Positions 15,321-23,680 of a DNA stretch of 64,000 nucleotides are shown one piece after another. The notes under the pieces were generated by a model. That model saw only the letters and a program-made list of their open reading frames with translations. It did not search any database and was not told where the DNA came from. Each line of letters opens with the position of its first letter. Position 1 is the first letter of the stretch. This DNA comes from Maricaulis sp965228215 (lineage in GTDB: Bacteria > Pseudomonadota > Alphaproteobacteria > Caulobacterales > Maricaulaceae). The position numbers were made by a program, and so were the translations under genes. The DNA is taken from assembly GCA_965228215.1 (NCBI GenBank), contig OZ245800.1:186001-250000 (forward strand), given 5' to 3'.

Positions 15321-15770
15321 TCACGCGTCCGCCGTCTCGGTTTGCAGCACACTCTCGCGCAGGGTGACGAAATGCTCGTCCCAGCCCTTGTCGTGATCGG
15401 CCAGGGCGTCGAACACGTCCACGGGTGCGCCCTCGAACTGGTCGTGCACGAGATCGAGCAGGGTCCCGTTCTCGATCGCCGTCAGGCTCCAGCTGACCCG
15501 GGTCGCATGATCGCCCAGCCATTTGTGGGCAAAGGTGTAGACGAGGCGGTTGGGCGCCGAGGCTTCGAGCACATCGCCCCAGCAGTAATTGGGCGTCTTG
15601 TCCTCGGCCGATTTGTAGAATTGATACGGGCCGGTGGAGTCGAGCACGCGGTCGGCCGGGTGGAACCAGCGCTGCAGGCAATCCGGCCGGGTCAGGAAAT
15701 CCCACACCCGTTCGATCGGGGCGCGAAGGATGATGCGTTTGCGGATGGCGGTGTCGGTTGTCGTCGTCAT
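15321..15770 (-). CDS. SRPBCC/AHSA1 domain protein
   Basis: A 149-residue START-like protein (SRPBCC, AHSA1 group). The usual pattern is visible: RIILRAPIERVWDFLTRPDC, LQRWFHPAD, GDVLEASAPNRLVYTF, TRVSWSLTAIENGTLLDLVH and a final helix, GWDEHFVTLRESVLQ. Such proteins bind hydrophobic ligands in a helix-grip pocket. Its ATG overlaps the stop of the ArsR-type regulator by 4 bases, a very common gene pair, so it is probably co-regulated by that repressor. Ligand unknown. Confidence 0.85.
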   Translation of the reverse strand: MTTTTDTAIRKRIILRAPIERVWDFLTRPDCLQRWFHPADRVLDSTGPYQFYKSAEDKTPNYCWGDVLEASAPNRLVYTFAHKWLGDHATRVSWSLTAIENGTLLDLVHDQFEGAPVDVFDALADHDKGWDEHFVTLRESVLQTETADA

Positions 15771-16081
15771 GTCTCTGTCTCCACTTCCTCGATCAGTCTG
15801 CTCAGCTTGTCGTCCCAGAACCGGTCGAAGACCTCGAGCCAATCATGGACAGCGCGCAGGGGTTCCGGATTGAGCTGGTTGATGCGCGACCGGCCGCGGG
15901 TCTCCACGCGGATCAGTTCGCCCTCGCCCAGGATGCGCAAATGCTTGGCAATGGCCGGCCGGGTCATGTCGAAACGCTCGGCGACATCGCCAACGCTCAT
16001 TTCCTGCCCGGCCAGCAGGACCAGGATCTGCCGCCGCGTCGGGTCGGACAGGGCCCGGAAAACCGCACTCGTCGCATCCAT
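15767..16081 (-). CDS. ArsR-family transcriptional regulator
   Basis: A 104-residue winged-helix regulator: FRALSDPTRRQILVLLAGQE, VGDVAERFDMTRPAIAKHLR (recognition helix) and GEGELIRVETRGRSRINQL wing. No Cys-based metal motif (ELCVCDL type) is present, so it belongs to the metal-independent ArsR group paired with SRPBCC proteins. It probably represses its own operon through the inverted repeat just downstream of a strong promoter at 16129-16158. Confidence 0.9.
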   Translation of the reverse strand: MDATSAVFRALSDPTRRQILVLLAGQEMSVGDVAERFDMTRPAIAKHLRILGEGELIRVETRGRSRINQLNPEPLRAVHDWLEVFDRFWDDKLSRLIEEVETET

Positions 16082-16103
16082 TGCGAAGCCTCCTCGCTTC
16101 TTC

Positions 16104-16126
16104 GGTTTGTGAAACCTTATGGTTTC
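16104..16126 (-). promoter_or_regulatory. Candidate ArsR operator
   Basis: A perfect inverted repeat, GAAACCTTATGGTTTC (16111-16126), overlaps a second one, GGTTTGTGAAACC (16104-16116). Both sit at the expected start of transcription of the arsR-SRPBCC operon, and a further GGTTTC lies at 16146-16151. The arrangement fits autorepression. Confidence 0.55.
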
Positions 16127-16128
16127 GC

Positions 16129-16158
16129 TTTATATGTCACCGAATGGTTTCATGTCAA
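16129..16158 (-). promoter_or_regulatory. Sigma-70-type promoter of the arsR operon
   Basis: On the minus strand a perfect TTGACA (16153-16158) and TATAAA (16129-16134) are 18 bases apart, about 48 bases upstream of the arsR start. It is one of the strongest housekeeping promoters visible in the window. Confidence 0.65.
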
Positions 16159-16204
16159 GCCGCGCGCTTGACCCTGCGCCCCCTCCCGCGTCAAACCTGT
16201 CCAT

Positions 16205-17842
16205 GTGAGTGAATCACCGGGGCAATCTTCTTTCGGGCAGTCGCTGCTCGACTCCTTCCGCGAAGGCCGGGGCGGCGCGCTGTGGGCGATGGGCATCCTG
16301 GTCGGACTGATCGCCGGCTATGGCACGCTGGGCCTGCGCCTGGGCATCAGTTTCGTGGAACGCACCGCCTTCGGCGTTACGGAAGAACAGATTGCCAGTA
16401 CCGCGGCTAACCTGCCGGCCTGGTGGGTCATTCTCATCCCCTTCTCGACAGGCTGTGTGGTTGCAGGCCTGCTCTGGCTCGGACACCGGCTGGGCCTGGC
16501 GCCGGATCATCGCAGCCGGTCCGTGGCCGACCTGCTGGAAGCGCGCGCGGTCAATGGCGGACGTGTTGGCCTGGGCTCGGGCCTGTTCTCGGCCGTACTG
16601 GCCGCGATCTCGCTGGGCGGCGGCGCCAGTGCCGGCCGCGAAGGGCCTGCCGTACATCTGGGTGGAACCATCGGCTCGACCCTGGCCGCGATGGCCGGCA
16701 TGTCGGCGCGCGGCAGCCGGATCCTTCTGGCCTGCGGTGCGGCGGCGGCAGTCTCTGCCAGTTTCAACGCGCCGGTCGCCGGCGCGCTCTTCGCCTTCGA
16801 GGTCGTGCTGGGTCACTACGCCCTGCGATCCATCGCGCCAGTGGCTGTATCCAGCGTGATCGGCGCGCTGATCGTGCGTGTGCACCTAGGCCCCGACCCT
16901 GTCTTTGGGGTCACGGAAATCCTCGCCGTCAGCCTGTGGGATTTCCCGGCTGCCGCCGTACTGGGCGTGCTGGCTGCCGGGCTGGCCGTGATTTTCAATC
17001 GCGGCGTGCTGGAACTGCCCATGAAAATGGCCGAGATCGCCGAGCGACGGAAAATCCCGCTCTGGAGCCTGCCCATCCCGGGCGGGCTGATCATCGGCAT
17101 CATGGCGCTCTTCGTGCCGGAAATCCTGGGCGTGGGCTATGAGGCCACGTCCAACGCGCTGCAGGGCGATATCTACACCTTCCGCTTCCTGATCCTGCTG
17201 ATCGTTATGAAGGTGATCGCCACGGTCATCACGCTGGGCTTCCGCTTTGCCGGCGGGGTGTTCTCTCCCTCCATGTATCTGGGCGCCATGCTGGGTTCGG
17301 CCTTCGGACTGATCGTGACGGCCATTCTGGGCGACCAGACCGCCGGCGTGGGTTTCTTCGCGGTGATCGGCATGGGCGCAGTCGCCGGAGCCGTGCTGGG
17401 CGCGCCGCTCTCCACCACGCTGATCGTGTTCGAACTGACCGCCAGCTACGAGGCTTCCGTGGCTGTGCTTGTCGCCGTCTCTCTGGCGACCGTGCTGGCC
17501 CAGTCTGCCCAGGGCGGATCCCTGTTCCAGCTCCAGGTCATGCGCCGCGGCTACGATATTTCCGGCGGATCCAGCCGGCTGATCCTGCAAATGGTGCGCG
17601 TGCGCGATTTCATGATGCCGCTGGACGATTGGGGATCCTCGGAAATGATCACCACGGCCTGCGTCTACGAGGATGACACGCTGGGCCGCGCCATGGGCGT
17701 GCTGGACGCCGAGGAATTGGAAGGCGCACCGGTGCGGTCGCGGATCGGCGAGCAGGAGGTGATCGGCTGGATCACCAAGGCCGATGCCCAGGCCGCCTAT
17801 GCCCGCGCGCTCGCCGAGATGAGCGAGGAAGAGCATCACTGA
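16205..17842 (+). CDS. ClC-family chloride channel/transporter
   Basis: A 545-residue ClC protein with about ten hydrophobic helices and a C-terminal CBS-like region (from about residue 465). The gating-glutamate motif GREGPAV lies at 144-150 (Glu146). Other blocks: NAPVAGALFAFEVVLGHYAL and GGVFSPSMYLGAMLGSAFG. The usual GSGIP anion-selectivity motif is replaced by RSRSVAD, as in a divergent bacterial ClC branch. GTG start. Whether it is a channel or a proton exchanger is open. Confidence 0.88.
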   Translation: MSESPGQSSFGQSLLDSFREGRGGALWAMGILVGLIAGYGTLGLRLGISFVERTAFGVTEEQIASTAANLPAWWVILIPFSTGCVVAGLLWLGHRLGLAPDHRSRSVADLLEARAVNGGRVGLGSGLFSAVLAAISLGGGASAGREGPAVHLGGTIGSTLAAMAGMSARGSRILLACGAAAAVSASFNAPVAGALFAFEVVLGHYALRSIAPVAVSSVIGALIVRVHLGPDPVFGVTEILAVSLWDFPAAAVLGVLAAGLAVIFNRGVLELPMKMAEIAERRKIPLWSLPIPGGLIIGIMALFVPEILGVGYEATSNALQGDIYTFRFLILLIVMKVIATVITLGFRFAGGVFSPSMYLGAMLGSAFGLIVTAILGDQTAGVGFFAVIGMGAVAGAVLGAPLSTTLIVFELTASYEASVAVLVAVSLATVLAQSAQGGSLFQLQVMRRGYDISGGSSRLILQMVRVRDFMMPLDDWGSSEMITTACVYEDDTLGRAMGVLDAEELEGAPVRSRIGEQEVIGWITKADAQAAYARALAEMSEEEHH

Positions 17843-17970
17843 GCTCGCCCCCGCCACCCCCTGGTCGGAACAAGTCCCCGCACCAACAAGACTTGGCGAA
17901 TACATGAACCAGCTGGAATTCAGCAGCACATTATCCGGATGGAAAGAATGTTGCCCTAGTGTGCGGCCTC

Positions 17971-18501
17971 ATGGCTTTGGGTAGTGCACACGAACCGGCA
18001 GGCATGGGCGGCGTCCTCGGCGAGGGCGATCTGAACCGTCAGGCCTTGCTGGCTGCCAACATCAATCCGGACACCGGGTTGGCGACGGACTATCTGAACC
18101 ATTTCAACGAAGTCGTCATGCTGATGGAAATGCTGCCCGACATGCCGGACTGCGTTGAAGACGTGCTCGACTGGGCCCCGGCGGACTATCCGACGCATTT
18201 CGAGAAATCGAGCTTTGCCGACAAGGAATTGGCGGTCCTGGCCTATGCCGCCGCGCCGCAATCCGTTCGCGCCCACCTGGAAACCCTGATCATGCAGATC
18301 GATCACGAGGTCGTCGCCGCGCAGGATGTGTTGCGGGCCGACGGTTCGGTCGAGGCTTGCGCCCGCGTCGCCGGCACGGCGACGAACGACATCAAGCCGC
18401 TGATCGCTGCCGCCTCTTCCGCAATTCACGGAGAGGTTGAAGGCGAGGTCGACTACGTCGAGGACAATGCGCAGGCCGATATCGACGCCCTGTTTGACTA
18501 A
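17971..18501 (+). CDS. Unknown acidic protein
   Basis: A 176-residue soluble, acidic protein with no recognised domain. The central part is helical and rich in Met/Asp (LNHFNEVVMLMEMLPDMPDC, DWAPADYPTHFEKSSFADKE), followed by LAYAAAPQSVRAHLETLIMQ and an acidic tail ending DIDALFD. The start is uncertain: a GTG at 17959 and an ATG at 18004 are alternatives. It precedes two hemerythrin-type genes on the same strand, separated by gaps of about 100 bases. Confidence 0.65.
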   Translation: MALGSAHEPAGMGGVLGEGDLNRQALLAANINPDTGLATDYLNHFNEVVMLMEMLPDMPDCVEDVLDWAPADYPTHFEKSSFADKELAVLAYAAAPQSVRAHLETLIMQIDHEVVAAQDVLRADGSVEACARVAGTATNDIKPLIAAASSAIHGEVEGEVDYVEDNAQADIDALFD

Positions 18502-18602
18502 ACTCTCTCCAGAATTTCATACGTTATGACTTCGGAATTCGGGCAAATCAGTGCTTGATGCAATTCAAACGTGCATTCATGCTGACCCCGGGAGCCCGGT
18601 CC

Positions 18603-18965
18603 ATGTCCGAAACCGCCGTTGATATTGCCTCCAGCCACAGCAGGGCGATCGAACAATCGCGCACCATTGTCGGCCTGATCGATGAATTGCGCCTTGCCCA
18701 GCACAGCATGCCCGACGGACCGCATGTGCTCGATCTGATCAACGAACTCTCCTTTGCCTGCGAGGAATTATTCGATGCGCGCGAGGACGAACTCGACGCG
18801 CAATCGGACAAGCGACTCGACCCGGTGCGGCTCCTGCACAGCAATTTCCTGGCATCCCTGGCCGACTACGCCGAACAGATCCGTCTCAATAATGGTGAGC
18901 TGGACGCGCACTTCTTCGACTTCCTCAACCGGGGGCCGATCTCGATCCTGCGCCCGGCTGCCTGA
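18603..18965 (+). CDS. Hemerythrin-like protein lacking most metal ligands (inferred)
   Basis: A 120-residue all-helical protein. It lines up with the four-helix hemerythrin pattern of the next gene: AIEQSRTIVGLIDELRLA matches the DEQH helix, CEELFDAREDEL matches HF-EE, LLHSNFLASLADYAEQI matches H---H, and FFDFLNRGPI matches the last helix. The ligand positions are mostly Ser, Cys or Asn, so iron binding is unlikely. GGGAG lies 8 bases before this ATG; in-frame starts at 18555 and 18579 exist. The fold assignment is an inference. Confidence 0.55.
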   Translation: MSETAVDIASSHSRAIEQSRTIVGLIDELRLAQHSMPDGPHVLDLINELSFACEELFDAREDELDAQSDKRLDPVRLLHSNFLASLADYAEQIRLNNGELDAHFFDFLNRGPISILRPAA

Positions 18966-19065
18966 CCGCTCCAGCCTTATGGTGAACGCGTCTTAACCAC
19001 ATCTTATCCCCGCCGCCCTACGGTTTTTCCAAACAACTCTCGAGGAGAATGCGTGGAGTAGGGTC

Positions 19066-19488
19066 ATGCCGTTGATGCGTTGGGATCAGTCCCTCGACGT
19101 CGGAGTCGAGGCGATGAATGACGAGCACAAGCATATCGTGGATCTGATGAACCGGATCCGGGATGAGAGCGAAGCCGGCCTTGACGGCGAGCCCATGATC
19201 GAACTCACCGAAGACCTCGAACGCATCACCCTCGAACATTTCAATGATGAAGAGGCCTACATGGCCTCGATCGATTATGACGGCCTCTCCTCGCACCGCC
19301 TGGCGCACGAGGAACTCGCCCGCAAGCTCAGCTATTTCTGCGACGAGACCGAGGAAAACAATGGCCGCATCTCGCACGCCTTCCTGATGTTCATGATGCT
19401 CTGGCTGCAAGGCCACATGAAGGGCGTCGACATGAAGTATGGCGGCGCAGCGGTGCCGCAGGATCTGGGTGTGCGCAAGGCGGGCTGA
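19066..19488 (+). CDS. Bacteriohemerythrin
   Basis: A 140-residue single-domain hemerythrin that should bind O2 at a di-iron centre. All seven ligands are visible: His21 (NDEHKH), His58 and Glu62 (EHFNDEEAYM), His77 and His81 (HRLAHEE), His117 and Asp122 (GHMKGVD). The N-terminal WDQSLDVGVEAMNDEH is classic. It is not fused to a signalling domain. Likely roles are oxygen sensing, storage or detoxification. The ATG follows GAGGAG at a long distance, so the start rests on family fit. Confidence 0.92.
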   Translation: MPLMRWDQSLDVGVEAMNDEHKHIVDLMNRIRDESEAGLDGEPMIELTEDLERITLEHFNDEEAYMASIDYDGLSSHRLAHEELARKLSYFCDETEENNGRISHAFLMFMMLWLQGHMKGVDMKYGGAAVPQDLGVRKAG

Positions 19489-19531
19489 GGGGCGCCTCCC
19501 CAAGGTCCGCGTCCGATCAGCCCCCGAATGC

Positions 19532-19546
19532 GAACAAAAATCGAAC
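19532..19546 (+). promoter_or_regulatory. LexA (SOS) box upstream of the UvrD/PcrA gene
   Basis: GAACAAAAATCGAAC is GAAC-N7-GAAC, the reverse complement of the alphaproteobacterial LexA consensus GTTC-N7-GTTC. It lies 83 bases before the helicase ATG in an intergenic region. UvrD is SOS-controlled in many bacteria. Confidence 0.7.
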
Positions 19547-19628
19547 AATCACAGCGTCATCCCTTGGGAAACAGGGGTTTTCGGTCCAGTATCGGAGGTT
19601 AGCTGACTCGTTTCCCGTTCGGATTGCA

Positions 19629-21923
19629 ATGTCCAATCTTTCCATTTCCGACATGGCGCGCCCGGCGCCGCCCGCGGCCTATCTCGACGGCCTCAATCCC
19701 GAACAGCGCCAGGCTGTCGAGGCGCTGGACGGTCCCGTCCTGGTGCTCGCCGGTGCAGGCACGGGCAAGACACGCGTCCTGACCACCCGCCTCGCCCATA
19801 TCCTGGCGACCGGCCGGGCCCAGCCCTGGCAGATCCTGGCGGTGACCTTCACCAACAAGGCCGCGCGGGAGATGAAGGACCGGGTGGGCCGGATCATCGG
19901 CGAAGCGGTGGAAGGCGTGCCCTGGCTGGGAACTTTCCACTCCATTTCCGCCCAGATCCTGCGCCGCCATGCCGAATTGGTGGATCTCAAATCCAGCTTC
20001 ACCATCCTGGACACGGACGACCAGCTGCGCCTGCTCAAACAGATCATCCAGGCCGAGAATATCGACGAGAAGCGCTGGACCCCGCGCCATCTTGCCAGCC
20101 TGATCGATGGCTGGAAAAACCGCGGTCTCCTGCCCGACCAGCTGGGCGAGGAGGACAAGTGGAGCTTTGCCGAAGGCCGCGGCCAGGGTCTCTACACGAT
20201 CTACCAGGAGCGCCTGAAAACGCTCAATTGCTGCGATTTCGGCGATCTCCTCCTGCACACGCTGCACATCTTCAAGGACAATCCCGACGTCCTGGCCGAA
20301 TACCACCGGAAATTCCGCTATCTCCTGGTCGACGAGTACCAGGACACCAACGTGGCCCAGTACATGTGGCTGCGCCTTCTCGCGCAGGGCTCGAACAATC
20401 TGTGCTGTGTGGGCGATGACGACCAGTCGATCTATGGCTGGCGCGGCGCCGAGGTCGACAACATCCTGCGTTTTGAAAAGGATTTCCCGGGGGCCGAAGT
20501 CATCCGGCTGGAGCGCAATTACCGCTCTACGGAACATATCCTGGGGGCGGCCTCAGGCCTGATCCGGGCCAATAAATCCCGCCTCGGCAAGACATTGTGG
20601 ACCGATGAAAGCGGCGGCGAGAAAGTCCAGGTCCGCGGGCTCTGGGACGGCGAGGCCGAGGCCCGCAATATCGCCGAGGAAATCGAGAACGCCATCTCCC
20701 ACGGCCGGCAATATTCCGACGTGGCGGTCCTGGTGCGAGCCGCCTGGCAGATGCGCGCCTTCGAAGACCGTTTCATCATGCTGGGCCTGCCCTACAAGGT
20801 GATCGGCGGACCGCGCTTCTTCGAACGCGCCGAGATCCGCGACGCCCACGCCTATCTGCGCCTGGTCCGCTCGCCCGAGGATGACCTCGCCTTCGAGCGC
20901 ATCGTCAACACGCCCAAGCGCGGGATCGGCGACACCTCGGTGCAGAAGATCGCGGTGACGGCGCGCCAGATGGGCGTGCCCATGACCGAGGCCGCCCGGG
21001 TGATGGTCGGCACGGACGAGATCCGCGGCAAGGCCCGCACCGCGCTGCAGGTCTTCCTGCGCGACATGGATCGCTGGCGCGAACAGGCCGAGCAGAGCCG
21101 GCTGGACGAGCTGGCCGAAATCATTCTCGACGAGAGCGGCTACACGGCGATGTGGCGCGAGGACAAGACGCCCCAGGCCGCCGGCCGGCTGGAAAACCTC
21201 AAGGAACTCGTCCGGGCGATGGGCGAGTGGGACACGCTGGAATCCTATCTGGAACACGTTGCCCTGGTCACCGATGCCGATCGCGCCTCGGACGAGGAAG
21301 AAGTCTCCCTGATGACGCTGCACGGCGCCAAGGGCCTGGAATTCCCGCTCGTCTTCCTCCCCGGCTGGGAAGAGACGGTCTTCCCCTCCCAGCGCTCGCT
21401 GGACGAAGGCGGTACGCGCTCGCTCGAGGAGGAACGCCGCCTCGCCTATGTCGGCATCACCCGGGCACGTGAGCAGGCGATCATCACCTTCACGGCCAAC
21501 CGCATGATCTATGGCCGCTGGCAATCCGTCCTGCCCAGCCGTTTCATCGATGAATTGCCGATCGAACACGTCGATGCACGCTCCGAGACCGGATATTACG
21601 AAAGCGCCGGACCGGGTTTCGAAAGCGTCAAACAGACCGCTGATCCGATGGCGTCCAGCTATTCCAGCCCCGGCTGGAAACGCTATCAGGCCGCCAGCCA
21701 GAAAGGCCGCCGCAGCGATCCGCCCACCATCAATGCCAAGGCCAATCTCATCGAGACCGGTGGCAGCGACAAGCTGGGCAAGTGGAAGATCGGCGACCGC
21801 GTCTTCCACGACAAGTTCGGCTACGGCACGGTGAAAAAGGCCGACGGCGCCAAATTCACGGTCGCCTTCGACAAGGCCGGCATGAAAAAGGTCGTCGAGA
21901 ATTTCCTGAGGGAACTGCCCTAG
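19629..21923 (+). CDS. UvrD/PcrA-type DNA helicase
   Basis: A 764-residue superfamily 1A helicase. Motifs in order: Q-motif region LNPEQRQAV, Walker A AGAGTGKT (41-48), VTFTNKAAREM, Walker B VDEYQDTN (about 235), GDDDQSIYGWRGA, RLERNYRS, VSLMTLHGAKGLEFPLVF, and YVGITRAREQAIITF. It unwinds DNA in nucleotide excision and mismatch repair and removes recombinase or stalled polymerase. The C-terminus ends in a PcrA/UvrD-type Tudor-like segment (GDRVFHDKFGYGTV). Start and LexA box suggest SOS control. Confidence 0.95.
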   Translation: MSNLSISDMARPAPPAAYLDGLNPEQRQAVEALDGPVLVLAGAGTGKTRVLTTRLAHILATGRAQPWQILAVTFTNKAAREMKDRVGRIIGEAVEGVPWLGTFHSISAQILRRHAELVDLKSSFTILDTDDQLRLLKQIIQAENIDEKRWTPRHLASLIDGWKNRGLLPDQLGEEDKWSFAEGRGQGLYTIYQERLKTLNCCDFGDLLLHTLHIFKDNPDVLAEYHRKFRYLLVDEYQDTNVAQYMWLRLLAQGSNNLCCVGDDDQSIYGWRGAEVDNILRFEKDFPGAEVIRLERNYRSTEHILGAASGLIRANKSRLGKTLWTDESGGEKVQVRGLWDGEAEARNIAEEIENAISHGRQYSDVAVLVRAAWQMRAFEDRFIMLGLPYKVIGGPRFFERAEIRDAHAYLRLVRSPEDDLAFERIVNTPKRGIGDTSVQKIAVTARQMGVPMTEAARVMVGTDEIRGKARTALQVFLRDMDRWREQAEQSRLDELAEIILDESGYTAMWREDKTPQAAGRLENLKELVRAMGEWDTLESYLEHVALVTDADRASDEEEVSLMTLHGAKGLEFPLVFLPGWEETVFPSQRSLDEGGTRSLEEERRLAYVGITRAREQAIITFTANRMIYGRWQSVLPSRFIDELPIEHVDARSETGYYESAGPGFESVKQTADPMASSYSSPGWKRYQAASQKGRRSDPPTINAKANLIETGGSDKLGKWKIGDRVFHDKFGYGTVKKADGAKFTVAFDKAGMKKVVENFLRELP

Positions 21924-21934
21924 GCGAGACAAGC

Positions 21935-22258
21935 ATGAGCAATTGGGAAAAAGTCCACGCGATCTTCGATTTTCACGACGCCCCCCATCAGGGCATCGCG
22001 AATTTCGGGTCCGAGCCACATGTCTTCCATCGCGACCCGGACGGTGACGGTTTCTGGATCCGCCGTGTCGGCCTGGAACTCTTCACCCTCGCCCTGCAGG
22101 ATCTCGAGACCGCCGATGGCTGGGAAGCGGCCACAAAGCTCTCCGGCGATCTGGCCGACAAGCTGAAACTGGAACGCGAAGGCTCCAGCCGCATCAACGC
22201 CAATTTCCGCGAGACGGCGGATGGCTATGAGGTCAGCTGGTCGGAGCGGCAGGGCTGA
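21935..22258 (+). CDS. Unknown small protein downstream of the helicase
   Basis: A 107-residue soluble protein beginning MSNWEKVHAIFDFHDAPHQG, with HVFHRDPDGDGFWIRRV and a helical ETADGWEAATKLSGDLADKL part. No family is recognised. It starts 11 bases after the helicase stop and is probably cotranscribed with it. The longer open frame upstream overlaps the helicase and is not used. Confidence 0.7.
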   Translation: MSNWEKVHAIFDFHDAPHQGIANFGSEPHVFHRDPDGDGFWIRRVGLELFTLALQDLETADGWEAATKLSGDLADKLKLEREGSSRINANFRETADGYEVSWSERQG

Positions 22259-22274
22259 ACATCTTGAATCCCTA

Positions 22275-22417
22275 CCTACGCTCCCCGGACCCGCAGCGAT
22301 CGAGGGTCCAGGCGGGGATAAAGCGCTCTCCTTCTTGATCCGACAACTCCGTCATTCCGGCGAAAGCCGGAACCCAGATCGATGTTGAAACTGGGTCCCG
22401 ACTTACGTCGGGATGAC
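22275..22417. repeat. Composite palindromic repeat (GTCATTCCGGCGAAAGCCGG type)
   Basis: GTCAT at 22351 pairs with ATGAC ending at 22417. Between them are two hairpins, CCGGCGAAAGCCGG and CCCGACTTACGTCGGG, joined by ACCCAG/CTGGGT. Just upstream GGACCC/GGGTCC (22287-22309) is another inverted repeat. This motif is a widespread intergenic repeat in proteobacterial genomes. It fills the gap before prmA; no gene is seen there. Confidence 0.85.
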
Positions 22418-22518
22418 GAGGGATAAGCGAGCGCGAGAGGTGAATCTTCCTGACATCGCCATAGCTTTTCGGCACTCACCCGCCTATGACAGCGCTCGAT
22501 CAAGACCGGAGCCCCCGC

Positions 22519-23367
22519 ATGACCAAGATCTGGCGCGCTACCCTGTTCGGCACGTTTGCCGAGCTTGCCTCCACGACCGAATTGCTGGACGCGACCGGGT
22601 TGGCCTCATCCTGGTCTTTGTTTGATGACCGCGAGCCGGCGCGGCTGGATCTCTATTTCGAGCACAAGCCGGATGTGGCGGGCCTGGCCGATGCGCTGTC
22701 GCTGGACGCTGCCCCGGAGATCGAGGCCCTGCCGGACGAGGACTGGGTGCGTCTGTCCCTGGAGGGCCTGCAGGCCGTTGAGGCCGGGCGTTTCACCCTG
22801 CATGGCGAGCATGATCGCGACCAGGTGCGCGACGGCCAGATCGGGCTGGAGATCGAGGCGGGTCCGGCTTTCGGCACGGGCCATCACGGCACCACGCGCG
22901 GCTGTCTGATTGCCTTCGACGCCATGCTGTCAGCCGGTGAGACACCGGCGCGGATCTTCGATCTGGGCTGCGGCACGGCCGCCCTGGCTATCGCGGCAGC
23001 GAAATGCCTGCCCGAGGCCGCGATCCTGGCCTCCGACATTGACCCGGAAGCGATCGAGGAAAGCCTCGCCAATTGCGCCAAGAACGGCACGCGGAAGATC
23101 GATTGTTTCGTGGCCGAAGGTCTCGATCACGCCAAGCTGGCCGACCGGCAATTCGATCTGGTCTTCGCCAATATCCTCGCGGGACCTTTGATCGAACTGG
23201 CGCCAGGCATCGCCGACCTGCTGGTGCCGGGCGGCAAGGTCATCCTGTCCGGCCTTCTGACCGAACAGGAAGCCTGGGTCCGCGAGGCCTATGATGCCAC
23301 GGGCCTGACGGTCACTCGCCAGACGCCGATCGAAGGCTGGGAAACCCTGGTCGCGACGAAAGCCTAG
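22519..23367 (+). CDS. prmA: Ribosomal protein L11 methyltransferase
   Basis: A 282-residue SAM-dependent methyltransferase that methylates ribosomal protein L11. An N-terminal L11-recognition domain is followed by GPAFGTGHHGTTRGCL and the SAM-binding motif IFDLGCGTAALAIAAA, then ASDIDPEAI and the catalytic-site FDLVFANILAGPL. GGAG 7 bases before the ATG at 22519 favours this start over the one at 22486. The gene converges on, and overlaps by 4 bases, a small minus-strand gene. Confidence 0.93.
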   Translation: MTKIWRATLFGTFAELASTTELLDATGLASSWSLFDDREPARLDLYFEHKPDVAGLADALSLDAAPEIEALPDEDWVRLSLEGLQAVEAGRFTLHGEHDRDQVRDGQIGLEIEAGPAFGTGHHGTTRGCLIAFDAMLSAGETPARIFDLGCGTAALAIAAAKCLPEAAILASDIDPEAIEESLANCAKNGTRKIDCFVAEGLDHAKLADRQFDLVFANILAGPLIELAPGIADLLVPGGKVILSGLLTEQEAWVREAYDATGLTVTRQTPIEGWETLVATKA

Positions 23368-23522
23368 CGACGACGCCCCTTGATGCCGCAGGACGCCAGG
23401 AAGGCGTTTACATCGGTTGTGCGCGGCAGCAGGCGGACGCCGGAGCGGCCATAACCGCGGGCGCGTTCGTGGACCTGGATATCGCCGGAATAGAGGCGGA
23501 AGAAATCATCAAAACGGGACAT
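23364..23522 (-). CDS. Small basic protein of unknown function (52 aa)
   Basis: Starts MSRFDDFFRLYSGDIQVHER and ends with CGIKGRRR. A good GGAG Shine-Dalgarno lies 7 bases upstream of this ATG; the upstream part of the open frame is low-quality coding sequence, so the short form is preferred. It fits tightly between prmA (4-base overlap) and the aminopeptidase gene. No family is recognised. Confidence 0.55.
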   Translation of the reverse strand: MSRFDDFFRLYSGDIQVHERARGYGRSGVRLLPRTTDVNAFLASCGIKGRRR

Positions 23523-23680
23523 GGGACAACTCCGGACACGGGGACGGCTCGTATTGCGCCTCCCCTTGCGGTCATTCCAGCAAAATGAGGAGTGGCGCGG
23601 ATGCATTCCGGTTTTGCCCGTTTGCATGGCACGGATGATTGTCATTGCAACACAATCGGGCGCCGCCTAACGTCCGCCTC

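Noticed and set aside
18992..19000. TTAACCAC upstream of the bacteriohemerythrin
   Set aside because: Seven of eight bases of the CtrA half-site, single and without partner; expected by chance.
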